Assembly: GCA_949358305.1 (NCBI GenBank)
Contig: OX442322.1
Span: forward strand, 4,526,001-4,590,000
Length of the DNA: 64,000 nucleotides
Direction of reading: 5' to 3'
Source: Strigamia acuminata
Lineage: Eukaryota > Arthropoda > Chilopoda > Geophilomorpha > Linotaeniidae
The translations under genes and the position numbers were made by a program. The notes beneath the pieces were generated by a model. It did no database searches. It was not told the DNA's origin and worked only from the letters and a program-made list of their open reading frames with translations. This document shows, piece after piece, positions 61,030 to 64,000 of this stretch; the first letter of the stretch is position 1, and the number at the start of each line of letters is the position of its first letter.

Positions 61030-62721
61030 CTAAATGTCCATCGTTTGAGCCTTATCTTTCTTGTCAAAAGTTTTAACCCCATTAGTAGAATTATTCCCAT
61101 TCTCTGCTTTGTTCTGGACAATTGAACTTGCCTGCCTAGAGGCATTGGCAGTCTTTGTCTTGATTTTATTCAAAACATTCGCTTGCGCATTGTCCGTAAT
61201 GTTCGCAGACGCGTTATTCGCAACACTTGCTTGCCCCTTAATCGCTGGTGCAGGTTTCCCTGACTCACTCGAATTTTGGGTTAATGCGTCCTTAAAACTA
61301 GGGTATGTTAGTATCGAATCTACAACTTCATCGCCCTTTATAAGCGGACTAGAAGACACTGTCGCAGCCTGTTGCGCAGGTGATGCGGCAGTGTTCACAG
61401 GAGAAATACGACAATTGACCTTATACATCCGATCACTCGTACGTTCCGCAGTGATGGAGGGGTCATCAATTTTGTCGTTATAAATAACCATTTTGCCATT
61501 TTTAATCATGGTCGTTGCCCCAGCTTCATCCGTGCGACCCAACGAAATCAAGTTTTTCCTAAAGTTGGGTGCATAAAATACATTTTGCAATGTAAGTGCA
61601 CGGGTGCGAGTTCCGTAAACTGATGTCAATGTTATATTTTCTATCCCTTCGATTCTTGACTTTCCTTCTCCCTGTTGGACGTGGCCAGTTAATGGCTTGA
61701 AGTCGGAGAACCAGTCTTTGTTGAAGGAGAAATGATCCGTCGCCCCTGTGTTGACGTACCATTGCGAATCATAATTCGTGTGAGACACGTGGGAAGCCGG
61801 CACAGGGGGTTGCTGCTGAAGCCAAACCGCTGCTGAGTAATATGAAACTGGAGAGTCACTGAATATGTCAGCCTGTGTGACAGTGGCCTTTTGTTGGCCT
61901 CTTCCACGTCCCTTGCCCCGTGGATTGCCTCTGAATTGTCCAGTTTGGTTTCCTTTTGGTTGGAATTGCTGTTTTGGCGGAGTAGGGCATTCACGGGCGA
62001 AGTGGCCCGTCCCACCGCAAGTAAAACAGATGCGTGGGCCGCCGGGAGCATTTCCGCCACGGCCGCGTTGTCTTCCGCCTTGGTTAAAGAAGGCACCAGT
62101 GTTCTCCAGTGGTGTTTTGGAAGGCACGCCAAATTCGTCGGTCGTCACATGTAAGCGCTTATATTCGCTTATGAGGCGTTCCTTGACCGCTGCTGCCGTG
62201 AACTCTGCGTCACCCCAGTGATAAACCGTCTGCTTGACCGGCAGCAGGTCGAGGTATTGAAAAGCGTGAAACTCGTCCGTAATTTTAATCTTAACGTCGG
62301 CAAGTTGCACGACCTTTCGATCAACTCGTGCGGTGAAAACAAACATGTCTTCGTTTTCATGCAACCGCATGTCCAAAAATTCCCGGCGAAGACAGGCTTT
62401 ACGTGCCCGTGTCGTGGGCTGGTAGGCAGCTTTCAGTGCCTCCCACATCTCTTTAGCAGTGGCTTGGGCGACAGCCACGACCTGTTGGGCCTCGCCGCAA
62501 GCCAAACAAATGGTGGAGCGAGCCCGCTCTTCGCCTTTCTCAAAGTCCCTTGTCTCTCGAAACGGTGATCTGGCCGGCGGCTCTTTCGTCTTGCCGGTCA
62601 CGTAGCCCCAAACTCCGTACGATTGGAGAAGGAGCTGGACTTGTACGCTCCAAGTCGGGTAGTTGGTTCCGTCCAACTTTCTCACGTTCTTGTAATCGTC
62701 GTGGCGCTCATATGACGCCAT
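61030..62721 (-). pseudogene. Element F gag and protease
   Basis: ATG at 62721 (MASYERHDDYKNVRKLDG). Copia Gag, glycine/arginine-rich stretch, CCHC knuckle CFTCGGTGHFAREC and protease with YVNTGATDHF, where the catalytic Asp is Asn. The polar region before the integrase ends at TAG 61030-61032, exactly where relatives have the Trp of IWHSR. The Gag part itself is open. Confidence 0.9.
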
Positions 62722-63418
62722 TTCGGGTAATTTTGCGACGAAATCCAGTGAAAACGAAGCACAAATCACACAAATCACGTACAAATTCGTCGCACGGATG
62801 CAGAATTCCCCCAAAAGTGAAGACGAATTATGCAAAACTTCCCGGGGAGAAGGAGAAAATACTTCAATTGGGGACTCTACCAGCTTCCGACCGAGTCACC
62901 TAGTGCCCGCGGGACGACTGGCTTGCCACGAGACAGCCCCAATTGAAAATGAGACTCCACGTGGGCGACTGCCCGAAGAGTGGAGAATATGCTAAATATC
63001 CCACAACAAAAACCTTAATATATAACAAAGTTTCACGACAAATCAAAAAATACACTTGCTCGGTGTTAAGATGATAAAGTTGCGGCGAATTGCGGGTGCA
63101 AAGCGTCGCAATAACGTCCTTCGAGGACGAAACGTTGCTCCCACGTCGTCGTCCGCACGGAAAATGGGCTGTCGTGCCGTCCGCGTGCACACTTCCGTGC
63201 GATCGCGGGAAAATCAATGTTGCGCTCGTCCGCGCCTTCGTGAGATGAACTCCGGGGTTCAAATCACGGAAAATAATGCCTGCACACACGCTTATCGTGT
63301 GCAGGACTTCTCGTTGGCCACAGACTTCTCTGTGTGTTGTGAAAATCGCCGTCCGCGACAAAAAATCCCAAAAGAAAATGGCCGCCGTCGCGAAAATCTT
63401 CGATGACGACGTCCAAAC
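62722..63418 (-). other. Leader remnant of element F
   Basis: About 700 bases of non-coding leader. A segment around 62850-62930 resembles the leader of H (both contain a GTCCCGCGG core followed by a CTAGG and a CGGTCGGAA segment), supporting common ancestry. No LTR or primer site lies at its right end. Confidence 0.7.
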
Positions 63419-64000
63419 GTCACCCCCCGCTTTGTGCAAAGGAATGTGCCTTGCACTGAGCGGGCAGAACCAACACAAAAATCAACCAAGATACACGTAA
63501 AAGCCAAACGTCCTACAACGATCAAGCCTAAGTACAAAGACTTCAGGAGTGACCTAGGACAAGGAACTTCCAACGTGAGTACGATTGATTTGTGTTAACC
63601 TCCGCAGAGTAACCTGCGAAACAAGATTACCACACTATTTTAGCAAGCCAGCTAGAAATAGTAACCCTACTCCAATTTAGCGAGTTGTGCAGACAAACGG
63701 TCGCACAAGCCTAAATTGCAGTAACCACGACGAGCGTTCCCGTCGCTGTGTGTTTCGCCGGGAACCACCAAGCGTCCGCCGCTGTGTAATCGCCGGACAC
63801 CTACACAAAACCCTAAAACCTAGACAACAGCCGAAGTAAGACCTTTTAGGCATTCACTCGCGCCCGACCAGCGTGAGCCCGAAGGACCGACCAAGAAACG
63901 TAAGACGAGGACGCCATTCATTGCCACGCCGGCCCAAGACGACACCACGTTGCCACGCGGACGCCATCTTGGATCCAGAGCGCCAACAAAGAACGACCTC
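63419..64000 (+). repeat. 3' LTR of element D, second part
   Basis: Matches 18567-19148 of the 5' LTR with about nine differences. The last ~228 bases of the LTR are predicted to lie just beyond the window. Confidence 0.95.

Larger units (their letters stand above)
57422..63418 (-). mobile_element. Element F: 5'-truncated, degraded Ty1/copia element in D's 3' LTR
   Basis: Minus-strand copia of the B family. It has a 3' LTR (57422-57889), polypurine tract, damaged gag-pol and part of the leader, but no 5' LTR or primer site. D's LTR resumes at 63419 after losing about one base, and no target duplication is seen, so the right end was probably lost on or after insertion. Confidence 0.88.
18381..64000 (+). 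mobile_element. Element D: long Ty3/gypsy element, host of four copia insertions
   Basis: Plus-strand gypsy element. The order is 5' LTR, primer site, long gag, tandem slip sites, protease, RT-RNase H-integrase, a spliced third gene, polypurine tract and 3' LTR. Copia elements H, E, G and F are inserted in protease/RT, ORF3 (twice) and the 3' LTR. H, E and G have clean 5-bp duplications. The 3' LTR should end about 228 bp beyond the window. The LTRs differ at about 13 of some 766 comparable bases. Confidence 0.93.

Overview
The window is wall-to-wall transposable elements from a eukaryote. No host gene, rRNA or tRNA gene was found. The mix points to an arthropod, probably an insect, with moderate confidence: Ty1/copia elements primed by initiator tRNA-Met, Ty3/gypsy elements with a third ORF, and a Tc1/mariner relic whose transposase has the PRSCDLTPLDFFLWG signature common in insect genomes.

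The layout is a stack of insertions that I resolved from LTR pairs, target-site duplications (TSDs) and reading frames that resume across insertions. Element A (copia, +, 1-3981 and beyond) is cut by B (copia, -). B is cut twice: by C, a complete 10.0 kb gypsy element (5435-15461, TSD ATAC), and by M, a minus-strand LTR element whose 3' end lies at 17631-18380. M is cut by D, a long gypsy element (+) whose 5' LTR starts at 18381 and whose 3' LTR runs off the window end. D is cut by four copia elements: H (23261-36631, +, TSD GAATT), E (41480-47727, +, TSD AACCC), G (48981-55799, -, TSD GACTC) and F (57422-63418, -, 5'-truncated). H contains a complete copia element I (24825-31979, TSD GTTTT) and a block J of subterminal-repeat DNA, which itself holds a fold-back mariner relic K. 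G contains a 174-bp MITE with a TA duplication. The deepest chain is A > B > M > D > H > J > K, seven levels. A, B, M and D all remain open at the right edge.

Two elements stand out. Gypsy element C carries, in the position where errantiviruses keep env, an ORF with a Ulp1/SENP-type (C48) cysteine protease fold: the W..D..V..YYL helix, catalytic His, Asp and Cys, and the oxyanion Gln. Its gag ends on a canonical GGGAAAC -1 frameshift site. Gypsy element D carries an unrelated third gene. It appears to be two-exon, codes for about 950 residues, and is unrecognised; copia insertions break it twice, yet its frame stays exactly in register once they are discounted. D has two tandem A_AAA_AAC slip sites at its gag-pro junction.

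LTR-pair divergence, counted by eye, mostly follows the nesting: D about 13 differences over 766 aligned bases, G 4/309, E about 4/845 plus one deletion, C 2/608, H 1/522, I 1/538. C, I and E are nearly intact apart from single stops or one frameshift. A, B, F and G are degraded. H has young LTRs but ruined coding, which suggests mobilisation in trans.
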